Notes: generated from the sequence alone by a model not told the origin. A DNA stretch of 64,000 bases from Lyngbya aestuarii BL J (GCF_000478195.2 NZ_AUZM01000025.1:19757-83756); one strand, 5' to 3'. Shown: positions 17,629-27,187, counted from the stretch's first letter. Numbers and translations are program-made.

Positions 17629-19410
17629 TTAATACTTGCGTTCTTGGGGTTCAAACCGAGTAATACTCACCGGACGATAAGACAAATCAATGCCAGCCGG
17701 TGAATAATAGGCTAGGGTATGCTTCAAGAAATTAGGATCATCCCGTTTCGGATAATCTTCTCGACTGTGCGCCCCTCGACTTTCTAAACGGTTTAATGCT
17801 GATGTCAAAATCATCTGACCGACAATCATAATACTCCGCAATTCCAACGCTTCAATAATCTCTGTATTCCAAACATTATCTTGGTCGTCGAGATAAATCT
17901 GTTGATATTTATCTTGTAATTGCTGAATTTTAGTTAATCCCTCTTGCATGATTTCTTGAGTTCTAAACACCCCACAATGCTCGGTCATTGCATCTTGAAA
18001 CTCTTGACGAATTTGGCCAATCCGATAACCGCCTCGTCGGTCTAATAACGCTTGAATTTGTTCTTTGGCATCCTGAAGATAACGCTGTTCATCGATATCT
18101 GGTAACTTTCGACCCTCAACAAATCGAGCAATAGCCGCCCCGGTGCGTTTTCCATAAACCACACATTCGAGTAACGAATTACTCCCCAAACGGTTAGCGC
18201 CATGAACCGATACACAAGCCGCTTCTCCGGCAGCAAAAAAGCCATCAACAAGATTATTACGGGGATTAACAGACTTGTCTTTGGGGTCAAACTTAAAATC
18301 AACAGGCAACCCCGGCCCAATAATCACCTGACCATCAGTATTAGTCGGAATGCCGCCCATAGAATAGTGAACCGTCGGACGAACAGGCATCGGTTCATGG
18401 ACTGCATCCACCCCCACAAGTCGATGAGCTTCCTCCCAACAAAACGGAATCCGACTCATAATTTTTTCTCGTCCCATGTGCCGCAAATCAAGATAGATAA
18501 ACGGCCCACCCGGACTCCCATCTCGATGAATTCCTCGTCCGGCGCGAATTTCTAGGGTAATGGCTCTCGAAGTAATATCACGGGGCGCCAACTCCATTTT
18601 ACTGGGGGCATAATTGGCCATAAAGCGTTCCCCTTCGCTGTTAATCAGATAGGCCCCTTCACCCCGAACCGCTTCGGAAATCAGCACCCCAACTGGATAC
18701 AACCCCGTCGGATGAAACTGGACAAATTCCATATCTTGTAATGGAACTCCGGCTAATGCCGACATCGCTAACCCGTCGCCTGTAGACGCATAATCATTTG
18801 ATGTGGTGTTAAACGCTCGTCCATAACCGCCTGTGGCAAACATCACCACTTTTGCTCGCATGACGACAACTTCACCATTCTCGATGTTGTACATCACGAC
18901 GCCTTTGGCTTGAGCGTCTTCTAAAATTAAACGCATGATGTACCATTCATCGTAGATTTGTACGCCATAGCGCCGTAAATTATTCACCAGTTCGTGGAGA
19001 ATGGCGTGACCTGTTTTATCGGCTGCGTAACAGGTGCGGTTATGAGTATGACCTCCAAAAGCCCGTTGAGCGATACGACCATCTTCTAGGCGAGAAAACA
19101 GTACGCCCATGTGTTCGAGGTCGATAATCACATTTGGGGCTTCTTGGGCGAGAATTTCCACCGCATCTTGGTCTGCAAGGTAGTCTGAACCTTTGACGGT
19201 ATCGAAAGCATGAGCTTCCCAAGTATCGGCAGAGTCAACATTTTTTAGGCTGGCTGCAATTCCCCCTTGGGCGGCAACGGAGTGGGAACGAATGGGATGG
19301 GTTTTGGCAACCATCGCAATGTTGAGACTGGGGTTCATACGAGCCATTTCTACCGCAGCTCGACTTCCTGCTAAACCCCCACCGACAATTATGACATCAT
19401 GTTCTAGCAT
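17629..19410 (-). CDS. sdhA: Succinate dehydrogenase/fumarate reductase flavoprotein subunit
   Basis: SdhA oxidises succinate to fumarate and feeds electrons to plastoquinone in cyanobacterial thylakoids. The 593-residue protein has the N-terminal FAD motif VIIVGGGLAGSRAA, the covalent-flavin histidine His43 in RSHSVAAQGG, HTHNRTCYAAD, the active-site FHPTGLYP (232-239) and LAPRDITSRAI (274-284), and the flavin-proximal AANRLGSNSLLEC-type segment near the C-terminal third. No iron-sulfur subunit or membrane anchor lies nearby, which fits the usual scattering of sdh genes in cyanobacteria. A terminator-like hairpin separates it from the small gene upstream. Confidence 0.95.
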   Translation of the reverse strand: MLEHDVIIVGGGLAGSRAAVEMARMNPSLNIAMVAKTHPIRSHSVAAQGGIAASLKNVDSADTWEAHAFDTVKGSDYLADQDAVEILAQEAPNVIIDLEHMGVLFSRLEDGRIAQRAFGGHTHNRTCYAADKTGHAILHELVNNLRRYGVQIYDEWYIMRLILEDAQAKGVVMYNIENGEVVVMRAKVVMFATGGYGRAFNTTSNDYASTGDGLAMSALAGVPLQDMEFVQFHPTGLYPVGVLISEAVRGEGAYLINSEGERFMANYAPSKMELAPRDITSRAITLEIRAGRGIHRDGSPGGPFIYLDLRHMGREKIMSRIPFCWEEAHRLVGVDAVHEPMPVRPTVHYSMGGIPTNTDGQVIIGPGLPVDFKFDPKDKSVNPRNNLVDGFFAAGEAACVSVHGANRLGSNSLLECVVYGKRTGAAIARFVEGRKLPDIDEQRYLQDAKEQIQALLDRRGGYRIGQIRQEFQDAMTEHCGVFRTQEIMQEGLTKIQQLQDKYQQIYLDDQDNVWNTEIIEALELRSIMIVGQMILTSALNRLESRGAHSREDYPKRDDPNFLKHTLAYYSPAGIDLSYRPVSITRFEPQERKY

Positions 19411-19463
19411 AGTTGGTGAATCGTGAATAGAGTTCTCCTCGTTCTTCTATGTTGACTCACAGA

Positions 19464-19495
19464 AAAACCTCCCTATCCAAAAACAGGGAAGTTTT
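19464..19495 (-). terminator. Rho-independent terminator
   Basis: An 11-bp stem (19464-19474 with 19485-19495, one G-T pair) is followed by T residues on the minus strand. It lies after the small membrane protein gene, so sdhA probably has its own promoter. Confidence 0.6.
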
Positions 19496-19538
19496 AACAA
19501 AAAAATAAAGATTGGTCGTTAGAAATTAGGGCTTTACT

Positions 19539-19850
19539 CTAGCCTGCGGCTTCTGCGGGTCGTGGGGTAATCATATCGTTAGCATCGGAGAATTCGTCTT
19601 CGGTCGAATCAATCGGCATCATTTCGATATGGTTGAGTAGAGTGGTGACAAATGCAAACAGCAGAAAGGGTAAAGAGAGTACCACGATTAAACCGACTGT
19701 TGCTAAGGCGTAGATTTGGCGAGAGGTACTCCACAATGCTAAAGCAGATGCAAGAGTGAGAAAGATGACAATCAGCCAAATCATGATTTGAGCGTAAATA
19801 TCACCAAAGCTTAGAGTACAACGGAAACGATATTTTTGCAGGTTATTCAT
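19539..19850 (-). CDS. Small two-helix membrane protein, unknown function
   Basis: A 103-residue protein with two hydrophobic segments (about residues 22-42 and 50-73) and an acidic C-terminal tail (DSTEDEFSDAND). I do not recognise the family with confidence; the composition and layout are those of a real cyanobacterial membrane protein. It is upstream of sdhA on the same strand, but a terminator between them argues against a shared transcript. No function is proposed. Confidence 0.6.
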   Translation of the reverse strand: MNNLQKYRFRCTLSFGDIYAQIMIWLIVIFLTLASALALWSTSRQIYALATVGLIVVLSLPFLLFAFVTTLLNHIEMMPIDSTEDEFSDANDMITPRPAEAAG

Positions 19851-20278
19851 TAGAACTTCCTCGTTACGATTCTTTCCCCCCCTGAGTTGGGAATGGGGAG
19901 TTTGGACAAGTTAGTTTTGTTTGTTGAGTCTATCGAGTTGTCGCTGGCATTTAGCAAACGGCTTTCAAGACCACAGACGACAGCTTCTTAATCAGCTTAA
20001 GAAGTTGGACTGAATTTTTTGACAACATTGCTTTAATTTTTAAGGTTAAAGCGATACACAGGTGGAGAGCAAATTCTAAACATTTTAATAAGACTTGTTA
20101 CTAAACTTTACATAAAAGGGAGTAAAAATGCTCGGATTTGACCCTGTTAAGTGCAGCTTATACAAGATATCAATAAAATTAGGAATTCGCGATCGCCATT
20201 TCACAACGCTAAGGAATATTAAAAAGTGGATCGAGATCAGTCATTAAGAATCGGGTTTTACTGGGTTTTATATTATAT
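19851..20278. other. Gene-free stretch with one perfect hairpin
   Basis: This 428-base AT-rich gap holds no credible reading frame. It contains a perfect 8-bp hairpin, CTTCTTAA (19984-19991) with TTAAGAAG (19997-20004) around a 5-base loop, and a HIP1 octamer near 20188. Neither position suggests a clear role. Confidence 0.4.
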
Positions 20279-20526
20279 TTAATTGTAGGCTTTGATGTGT
20301 TGAATTAACAGTTGAAAACCGACACCGCTTTGACTCGTTTCCCAACGACCATCCGGCTGATGCCAAAAAAAACTGCTTCTCGTTGATGACTACCCGGTTG
20401 AGGGGCTTGATGCAAAACCAAGAGTCAATGACTATCAGCCACCATCGCCCGTTGTTTTCCTGCACTTTTTTAGCCAAATTGATCGCGAATTTGATCGGGA
20501 ATAGCCCAAGTGGGCGGAAGTTGCAT
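20279..20526 (-). pseudogene. Decayed N-terminal fragment of a conserved cyanobacterial protein
   Basis: Read from ATG 20526, the sequence encodes MQLPPTWAIPDQIRDQFG and then continues as a coherent protein through an in-frame TAA, a TGA and one frameshift at an eight-base A/T run (20364-20371) to a final stop at 20279. The restored text includes KSAGKQRAMVADSH, VLHQAPQPGSHQREAVFF and HQPDGRWETSQSGVGFQ. I recall intact cyanobacterial proteins of this type that are much longer, so this is probably an N-terminal remnant. Two stops plus a frameshift make sequencing error alone unlikely. The parent family name is not certain. Confidence 0.6.
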
Positions 20527-20679
20527 GAGATTTTCCTCTCTCGGCACCGAAATTCTACTTAAAAATTTTAACAAAAATCACAACTATTCTGGGGATTCCT
20601 AACTTAATCAAGGGCAAAAATGGTAAAATTCTTATAAAAGTTCACAAAGATCAATAGATTTTAGGTTGATTTTAGTCTA

Positions 20680-20925
20680 ATGAAAGAGTTATTTCTCACT
20701 TGGTTAAATCGTCTGTTAGTGTTTGATGTTTTTTTGGTTTTATTCAGCTTTTTTTGGTTAGTGGTTGCCGTTATTGGTCGTTCTCTCGATCTCTCCTTGG
20801 GTCTAGACCTGTGGTACAAGCTCTGGGAACCTGTTTTTACTCCCGCTTTGGGGATTTTAATGGGAGGAGCGATTTTAAGCGGTATTATCGGTCAAATTTC
20901 TAAGCGACTCAACAAGCAACTCTAA
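20680..20925 (+). CDS. Small two-helix membrane protein, unknown function
   Basis: An 81-residue protein with hydrophobic segments at about residues 12-34 and 54-73 and a short basic C-terminus (SKRLNKQL). It is probably an inner- or thylakoid-membrane protein. It stands alone on the plus strand and is followed by a strong terminator, which supports it as an independent transcription unit. I do not recognise the family. Confidence 0.6.
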   Translation: MKELFLTWLNRLLVFDVFLVLFSFFWLVVAVIGRSLDLSLGLDLWYKLWEPVFTPALGILMGGAILSGIIGQISKRLNKQL

Positions 20926-20950
20926 GCCATTAATAATGACCAGTAGACAG

Positions 20951-21004
20951 TGAGCAGTGTTCAGGACAAAATCAGAACTTCTGTTTTCTGTCTGCTCATT
21001 TTTT
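20951..21004 (+). terminator. Rho-independent terminator
   Basis: TGAGCAG (20951-20957) pairs with CTGCTCA (20992-20998). An inner imperfect stem around CAGAAC/TTCTG lengthens the hairpin, and six T residues follow directly. It ends the transcript of the small membrane protein. Confidence 0.7.
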
Positions 21005-21394
21005 AAGTTTCACTTTAGCACAGCGATCGCTAAACTCAGCCCATAGAGTTGTAAACTTTAATGAAAAAAGTTTATTTTAATTAATAAGAGTTAATTAATC
21101 TCAGTTTTCCTTTGAAGTTTTCTGTTTTAAGACTTTCTCAAGAGTTGACCTGCCCAGCACAAGAGAAGACTGTGATATACTCAAAACAGTTAGAAAATAA
21201 GGAAAAATTGAGCGCAAATCTTTTTTGATAACGAGTCAATCGCAGCGGATAAAGATTGGGGAACAGTTAGAAACTTTTGAGTAATTATGCGGATAGAGCT
21301 TCTGATCAGTTCTCGGAATTTCAACTCATTAAATTTTTAGAAATATATAATTAAAGTTCAATATTTTATTCTCAATTAATGGGATCAAAAAATC
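21005..21394. other. Gene-free leader of the phytochrome operon
   Basis: An AT-rich 390-base stretch with a HIP1 octamer at 21023-21030 and no convincing reading frame. It presumably holds the promoter for the phytochrome gene, but no clear -35/-10 pair stands out. Confidence 0.4.
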
Positions 21395-23695
21395 ATGAAA
21401 GATATCGATGTCGAACTGAAAGCCCGTAATCTCGTTCGTTTGGATCAAGAACCGATTCAAATCTCCGGTCAAGTGCAGCCTCATGGCATTCTTCTGGTAT
21501 TGGAAGAACCGAATCTAAAAATTTTACAAGTTAGTACAAATACTCAATCTATTCTGGGGATTTCGCCAGAACAGATGCTCGAAAAAACCTTAGAAGATTT
21601 GCTCGATCCCTTTCAAATCGAACGAATTCAAACGGGATTATTTCAAGACAGTCTAGACTATCTCAACCCCACGAAAATCTGGATGAGAATCAGAGGCGAC
21701 GAATATGTTGTATTTGATGGAGTCTTTCATCGCAACCCTGATCATTTTTTGATTCTTGAGTTAGAACCTGCAACCTCTCAAGAAAACATTCCCTTTTTGA
21801 GCTTTTATCACTTAGCTCGAATGTCAATTAACCAACTGGAAGAAACCGCCAGTTTGCATGAATTTTGTCAAATTATTGTCCAGGAAGTCCGAAAAGTCAC
21901 CGCATTTGACCGAGTAATGCTCTACAAATTTGATGAAGAAGGGCATGGCGTTGTCATTGCTGAAGAAAAAATAGAGGAGTTAGAACCCTATCTCGGACTT
22001 CATTATCCCGAATCTGATATTCCCAAACCCGCTCGGAAATTATTGAGTGCAAATTGGATTAGAATTATTCCCGATGCGAGCGCCCAAGCCGTTGCCTTAT
22101 TTCCCTATAAAAACCCCCAGATCGAACGTCCATTAGATTTCACTCATTCCACGCTGCGAAGTGCCTCTTCTTGCCATTTACAATACCTCAAGAATATGGG
22201 AGTCGGCGCTTCTTTGACTATCTCCCTGATTAAAGACGGAGAACTTTGGGGCTTAATTGCTTGTCATCATCGTACCCCCAAATATGTCTCCTATGAATTG
22301 CGGAAAGCGTGTGAATTTTTAGGTCGAGTCATCTTCTCTGAACTGTCTTCTCGCGAAGAAACTGAAGACTATGACTATCGAATGAAACTGACCTACATTC
22401 GATCCGCTTTGATTGATTTCATGTCTCAAGGTGAGAACTTTATCGAAGGTTTAATTCGCCATCAACCCAATCTTCTCGACCTCGCCAATGCTCAAGGTGC
22501 TGCCATTTACTTTGGGGGAAAGTGGACAACTCTGGGTGCAACTCCCAAAGAAGAAGATCTCAACTTTTTAGTGCAGTGGTTGAAGAAAAATACCGAAAAA
22601 GAAGTCTTTTCAACGAACTGTTTACCGCGCCTTTATTCTGATGCCGAACGGTTTAAAGAAGTCGCCAGTGGTTTACTTGCGATTACCATTTCCGAACGCA
22701 ATTATGTCTTATGGTTCCGCCCCGAAGTCATTCAAACGGTGAACTGGGGCGGAGATCCCTCCAAAGCTATTGAAGCCACCCAGTCCGAAGGCGTGGTACA
22801 GTTATCGCCCCGAAAATCCTTTGAACTGTGGAAAGAAACAGTTAAACTCCAATCTCTACCCTGGAAACCGGTTGAAATTAATGCTGCTTTAGAACTGCGA
22901 AAAGCAATTGTTAATATTGTCCTGCGTCAAGCCGATGAACTAGCCCAACTCGCTCATGATCTCGAACGTTCCAATGGTGAATTGAAAAAGTTTGCTTATG
23001 TCGCCTCTCACGACTTACAAGAACCCCTCAACCAGGTGGCAAACTATGTACAATTGTTAGAGATGCGCTATCAAGAAGAACTCGACGAAGATGCCAAAGA
23101 GTTCATCGAATTTGCGGTTGAGGGAGTCAGTCTGATGCAAACCCTGATCGATGATGTCTTAGCCTACTCTAAAGTCGATATCCAAGGAGTTGAATTTGAA
23201 CTCACCTCCGTCGGAACAGCTCTCGAACGAGCGTTGAGTAGCCTGCGAAGCCGCATCAGTGAAACTCGTGCTATTATTACTTCTGAACCGATGCCAACGG
23301 TGATGGCTGATAGTACCCAATTGATGCAATTATTTCAAAACTTAATTGGTAATGCTCTCAAGTTCCGCAGTTGTGAACCTCCGGAAATCTATATCGGAGC
23401 GCAACGACTCGAAGATGCTTGGCTATTTTCAGTCAAAGATAATGGGATTGGTATCGACCCTCAATTTGCTGAACGTATTTTTATCATCTTTCAGCGCTTG
23501 CACACCCGTGATGAATATGCAGGTACTGGGATGGGTTTAGCAATTTGTAAAAAAATTGTTGAATGTCATCGAGGTCGAATTTGGGTTGAGTCTGAACTTG
23601 GTCAAGGTACAACACTCTATTTTACGATTCCAGTCGGAGGACAAGCGCGTGATCGGCGAAGCCCAGGAAAGAACCAAAATCATCTTTTTAGTTGA
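21395..23695 (+). CDS. cph1: Cyanobacterial phytochrome histidine kinase (Cph1 type)
   Basis: A 766-residue red/far-red photoreceptor kinase with domains in the order PAS (about 20-125), GAF (about 150-315), PHY (about 330-510), HisKA and HATPase. The bilin-binding cysteine is Cys260 in SASSCHLQYLKNMG, the place used for phycocyanobilin in Cph1, and the chromophore-facing motif is SDIP at 207-210. There is no bacteriophytochrome-type N-terminal cysteine. The phosphoacceptor is His539 in VASHDLQEPL, and the ATP-binding boxes NLIGNALKF, DNGIGID and GTGMGLAI are intact. Its last 47 bases overlap the rcp1 response regulator, the cognate partner in Synechocystis. All features predict a functional light-regulated kinase. 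Confidence 0.96.
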   Translation: MKDIDVELKARNLVRLDQEPIQISGQVQPHGILLVLEEPNLKILQVSTNTQSILGISPEQMLEKTLEDLLDPFQIERIQTGLFQDSLDYLNPTKIWMRIRGDEYVVFDGVFHRNPDHFLILELEPATSQENIPFLSFYHLARMSINQLEETASLHEFCQIIVQEVRKVTAFDRVMLYKFDEEGHGVVIAEEKIEELEPYLGLHYPESDIPKPARKLLSANWIRIIPDASAQAVALFPYKNPQIERPLDFTHSTLRSASSCHLQYLKNMGVGASLTISLIKDGELWGLIACHHRTPKYVSYELRKACEFLGRVIFSELSSREETEDYDYRMKLTYIRSALIDFMSQGENFIEGLIRHQPNLLDLANAQGAAIYFGGKWTTLGATPKEEDLNFLVQWLKKNTEKEVFSTNCLPRLYSDAERFKEVASGLLAITISERNYVLWFRPEVIQTVNWGGDPSKAIEATQSEGVVQLSPRKSFELWKETVKLQSLPWKPVEINAALELRKAIVNIVLRQADELAQLAHDLERSNGELKKFAYVASHDLQEPLNQVANYVQLLEMRYQEELDEDAKEFIEFAVEGVSLMQTLIDDVLAYSKVDIQGVEFELTSVGTALERALSSLRSRISETRAIITSEPMPTVMADSTQLMQLFQNLIGNALKFRSCEPPEIYIGAQRLEDAWLFSVKDNGIGIDPQFAERIFIIFQRLHTRDEYAGTGMGLAICKKIVECHRGRIWVESELGQGTTLYFTIPVGGQARDRRSPGKNQNHLFS
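23636..23640 (+). promoter_or_regulatory. Ribosome binding site deciding the rcp1 start
   Basis: GGAGG inside the end of the phytochrome gene lies eight bases before GTG 23649. It fixes that codon as the likely rcp1 start. Confidence 0.75.
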
Positions 23696-24095
23696 GGATA
23701 ATCGAGGCGACATTCGCTTGATTCAAGAAGCCCTAAAACGGAGTACCATCCAACACGAAGTTGTGACGGTGAGAAATGGGATGGATGCGATGTCTTTTCT
23801 ACATCGGGAAGGGGAGTATAGCGAAGCTCCCCGACCAGATTTAATCCTATTGGATTTGAATTTGCCTCGCAAAGACGGACGGGAAGTGTTAGCCGAAATT
23901 AAAGCAGACCCGGACTTAAAACGGATTCCTGTTGTCGTTTTAACCACCTCTAAAAATGATGATGACATTTCCCAAAGTTACAACTTACACGTCAACTGCT
24001 ACATCACTAAATCTCGCAACCTGAGTCAGTTGTTTGAGATTGTCAAGGGGATTGAGGAATTTTGGCTAAAAATTGCCACTCTCCCGACTCAATAA
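23649..24095 (+). CDS. rcp1: Response regulator Rcp1 (phytochrome partner)
   Basis: A single-domain response regulator of 148 residues, close to the 152 of Synechocystis Rcp1. The acidic pocket VEDNRGD, phosphoacceptor Asp69 in LILLDLNLP, the VVLTTS switch threonine/serine and the ITKS lysine are all present, and the C-terminal GIEEFWLK segment is characteristic of Rcp1. The start is GTG 23649, supported by GGAGG eight bases upstream. The gene overlaps the phytochrome gene, so the two are translationally coupled. It has no output domain, so the signal must pass to another protein. Confidence 0.93.
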   Translation: MIGEAQERTKIIFLVEDNRGDIRLIQEALKRSTIQHEVVTVRNGMDAMSFLHREGEYSEAPRPDLILLDLNLPRKDGREVLAEIKADPDLKRIPVVVLTTSKNDDDISQSYNLHVNCYITKSRNLSQLFEIVKGIEEFWLKIATLPTQ

Positions 24096-24260
24096 GGTAT
24101 CTTAAATAAAATCAAGTATGAGGGGGTGAAAAAATAGAAATAAAACTTTTCCCATTTGTTTTTTTTGAACAGCGCCAGCAACCAAAAGTTAATCTCAGAA
24201 CGTCAGTTGATGACGTGTTCTATCCGTGTTATGGAGCCGTATGAGGGGAAAAGCAAGGAA

Positions 24261-25454
24261 ATGATGCCTGCAAGTTTGGTAAATATTCTATTGATAGAAG
24301 ATAGCTTGGCTGAAGCCCGCTTCCTGCAAGAATTGCTCAAAGGTTCCAAGCTAGACTCTTGTAATCTGATTCATGTCAAACGACTGACTGAAGCCGTTCA
24401 TCTGCTCACCGACGAACAAGCCCTTGTCTATGATGTGATTTTACTTGACTTAACTCTCCCCGATAGTCAGGGACTCGGATCAATTCAGCCCCTTTTGCAA
24501 TTTGCTCCGAGTGTTCCGATTGTCGTTTTAACAAATACTAATGATGATGAACTTGCTCTCGAAGCTGTTCGACAAGGAGCGCAAGATTATCTGGTGAAAC
24601 GACAAGTTAATGTCGAAACATTAGTTCGTTCTCTGCGTTATGCGATTGAACGGAAACAAGCAATGGAATCTTTGCGGGAAGTCAATCAAAGCTTATCTCA
24701 TCGGGTCAAAGAACAGACAGTAGAGTTAGTGAAAGCCAAAGAACAACATCAACTCACCTCAGAATTTGTTTCGATGATGTCTCACGATTTTCGCAATCCC
24801 TTAAGTACCATTTTATTGTCAACAGAATTATTGCGAGATTGGGAACAAAGTTTAAGCAAAGAGCAAAAAAGTTCGATCTTTCAACGCATTCGTTCTGCGG
24901 GTAAAAATTTGGTTCAATTATTAGATGAAGTGATTTTAGTCGGTCAAGCCGATGTTGATCGCTTAGAATGTTTACCGACCCCTCTAGATTTAGAATCTTT
25001 TTGTCAACAATTAGTCGAAGAAGCCCAACTGGAAGCCAGTTCTCAACACCAAGTCGAATTAAAAATGCAAGGAGAATTTGCAGAAACATTATGGGATGAA
25101 AGCCTGTTACGACATATTTTTAGTAATTTATTCGCCAATGCGATTAAATATTCTCCTCAAGGCGGTATGATTCAGTTAGAAGTGATGGCTCAAGATAATA
25201 TTGCCATTTTTCATCTCATTGATCACGGGATTGGCATTCCACCTCATGATCTTGTAAAATTATTTCAAGCTTTTCATCGCGCCAGTAACGTCGGTAAAAT
25301 TTCCGGTACAGGTTTAGGATTAGCCATTGTTCAGCGCTGTGTTGAGGCTCATGGGGGCGAAATTGCGGTTGAAAGTGAAGTCGGGGTTGGTACCACTTTT
25401 GTAGTAAAATTACCTTTAGTCTATTCTTGTTCTACAACTTTACTAGAAATGTGA
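24261..25454 (+). CDS. REC-histidine kinase hybrid
   Basis: An N-terminal receiver domain (acidic ILLIEDS, phosphoacceptor Asp63 in VILLDLTLPD, VVLTNT, VKRQ) is joined by a coiled-coil to HisKA (His175 in SMMSHDFRNPL) and a HATPase (NLFANAIKYSP, DHGIGIPP, GTGLGLAI). The receiver-first order is typical of kinases that are themselves phosphorylated by another kinase. The start is uncertain: ATGs at 24231, 24261 and 24264 are possible, and I chose 24261 because AAGGAA and GAGGGG lie just upstream. The position after cph1-rcp1, 165 bases away on the same strand, suggests membership in the same light-response cascade. That link is inference. Confidence 0.88.
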   Translation: MMPASLVNILLIEDSLAEARFLQELLKGSKLDSCNLIHVKRLTEAVHLLTDEQALVYDVILLDLTLPDSQGLGSIQPLLQFAPSVPIVVLTNTNDDELALEAVRQGAQDYLVKRQVNVETLVRSLRYAIERKQAMESLREVNQSLSHRVKEQTVELVKAKEQHQLTSEFVSMMSHDFRNPLSTILLSTELLRDWEQSLSKEQKSSIFQRIRSAGKNLVQLLDEVILVGQADVDRLECLPTPLDLESFCQQLVEEAQLEASSQHQVELKMQGEFAETLWDESLLRHIFSNLFANAIKYSPQGGMIQLEVMAQDNIAIFHLIDHGIGIPPHDLVKLFQAFHRASNVGKISGTGLGLAIVQRCVEAHGGEIAVESEVGVGTTFVVKLPLVYSCSTTLLEM

Positions 25455-25473
25455 TCAATTTTTGCTGATCGTA

Positions 25474-27126
25474 ATGAAAACTAAATCCCATAAAGTTCAA
25501 CCCAAAACCCTTGAATTTTCTCGCGTTATACAATTTATTTTAGATTATTTTAAACAAAATTACCAACTTGGATTAGTTTTGTTTGCTGGTGTATTAATGG
25601 GTCTAGCCGCAGAACCGACAGGCTTTTGGCTATTAGCATGGGTGGCGTTAGTTCCCTTGTGGCTTGTTGTTCTTCAGTCAAAAACTCACAAAATTTCGAC
25701 TTTACCCTTTGCAATCGCTTGGGGAATTGGTTATCACGGCACCGTTTTATTTTGGATCACGGGAGTTCACCCCATGACTTGGTTAGGGGTTCCTTGGTTA
25801 GCTAGTTTAGCGATTGCACTGTTTTGTTGGATTTTTATTACTTTTTGGGGCGTTGGATTAGTCATTGTTTGGGCGAAAATATTATCCATTGTCAGCCGCC
25901 AAATTCCGAGTCAAAATCTCAATCATCTCTTAACTCGTGTGTTAGTTGGAACAGCCCTTTGGTGTAGTTTAGAATGGTTTTGGAGTCAAGGTTCTCTGTG
26001 GTGGTCATCCCTCTCTCTCACTCAAAGTTTTGGGAATTTAGTGATTCTGCATCTGGGTCAAATTTCTGGCCCTAATACTGTCACTGCGGCTTTAGTTGCG
26101 GTTAATGGATTGATCACAGAAGCATGGCTAATTAACCGCTTAAAAAACAAAATAGAAATCCGAACAAAAATCATAATTTATTTACTCCCAATTTTATGTT
26201 TTTCCCTCGCCCATTTAATCGGATTTTATCTCTATAGCCAACCCTTAAAATCCAACCCAGAAACAGCGTTAAAAATTGGCATTATTCAAGGTAATATTCC
26301 TAACAAAATTAAACTCTATTCTGAGGGATGGCGTCAAGCATTACAAGGCTACACAACCGGATACATAACCCTAGCCGATCAAGGAGTAGATGCGGTACTC
26401 ACTCCCGAAACTGCACTTCCTTTTTTATGGAAAACACCCGCTCGTGATCAAAGTTCATTTTATCAAGCCATTTTAGAGAAAAAAGTTGTCGCTTGGGTGG
26501 GAAGTTATGGTCAAGAAGGAAATCGGATCAGTAATAGTTTATTTACCGTCGATAGCGAGGGAAATATTATCAGCCAATACAATAAAGTGAACCTGGTTCC
26601 TTTGGGGGAATATATTCCGTTTGAATCCATTTTAGGTCGCTTTATCAATCGATTATCACCCTTAGATTCTCATCTGGTTAAAGGCGATCCCAATCAACAA
26701 TTTAATACTCCATTCGGTCAAGCCATTGTTGGGATTTGTTATGATTCAACCTTTACTCGACATTTTCGCCGTCAAGCCAAAACTGGAGGAGAATTTATCT
26801 TAACTGCTTCTAATGATTCCCATTATTCAGCAGGAATGTTAGCTCAACACCATGCTCAAGATGTGATGCGAGCAATAGAAACAGATCGGTGGGCAATCAG
26901 AGCAACAAATACAGGGTATTCTGGGGTGGTTGATCCTCATGGAAAAACCCTTTGGAAATCACAAATGGATACCTATGAACTTCATATCGGGATAATTCAA
27001 CCCCAACAAACCCAAACGTTGTATGTTCGGTGGGGAGATTGGTTCACCCTCGTTTTACTCATTTTAAGTATCATCGCAATTGCTGTTAATTTGGTTTTTC
27101 AAACAATATTCAGGGTTTCAGATTGA
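25474..27126 (+). CDS. lnt: Apolipoprotein N-acyltransferase
   Basis: Lnt adds the third acyl chain to the N-terminal cysteine of lipoproteins at the periplasmic face of the plasma membrane. The 550-residue protein has several N-terminal membrane segments and a C-terminal one, enclosing a nitrilase-fold domain with Glu312 (TPETALPF), Lys371 (YNKVNLVP) and Cys422 (GICYDSTF), spaced as in the E. coli triad. The start is ATG 25474, twelve bases after an unlikely TTG. It directly precedes two lipoprotein genes, suggesting that the enzyme and its substrates are co-expressed. Confidence 0.94.
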   Translation: MKTKSHKVQPKTLEFSRVIQFILDYFKQNYQLGLVLFAGVLMGLAAEPTGFWLLAWVALVPLWLVVLQSKTHKISTLPFAIAWGIGYHGTVLFWITGVHPMTWLGVPWLASLAIALFCWIFITFWGVGLVIVWAKILSIVSRQIPSQNLNHLLTRVLVGTALWCSLEWFWSQGSLWWSSLSLTQSFGNLVILHLGQISGPNTVTAALVAVNGLITEAWLINRLKNKIEIRTKIIIYLLPILCFSLAHLIGFYLYSQPLKSNPETALKIGIIQGNIPNKIKLYSEGWRQALQGYTTGYITLADQGVDAVLTPETALPFLWKTPARDQSSFYQAILEKKVVAWVGSYGQEGNRISNSLFTVDSEGNIISQYNKVNLVPLGEYIPFESILGRFINRLSPLDSHLVKGDPNQQFNTPFGQAIVGICYDSTFTRHFRRQAKTGGEFILTASNDSHYSAGMLAQHHAQDVMRAIETDRWAIRATNTGYSGVVDPHGKTLWKSQMDTYELHIGIIQPQQTQTLYVRWGDWFTLVLLILSIIAIAVNLVFQTIFRVSD

Positions 27127-27187
27127 AAATTGCAGGTTATAACGGAAGAGTAATGTTAAACCCTCTGAGTTAGAGCCTATTTCTAGA

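Noticed and set aside
20268..20477. A 69-codon minus-strand frame
   Set aside because: It is an out-of-frame reading of the pseudogene at 20279-20526, whose coherent text lies in other frames.
23346..23540. Additional frames inside the phytochrome gene and on the opposite strand of the large repeat proteins
   Set aside because: They are shadows of strongly coding sequence in the true frame, with no homology or start signals.
24156..24260. TTG start for the REC-kinase gene
   Set aside because: The codons before 24231 do not resemble a protein start and lack a ribosome-binding site. A start at 24231-24264 is preferred.
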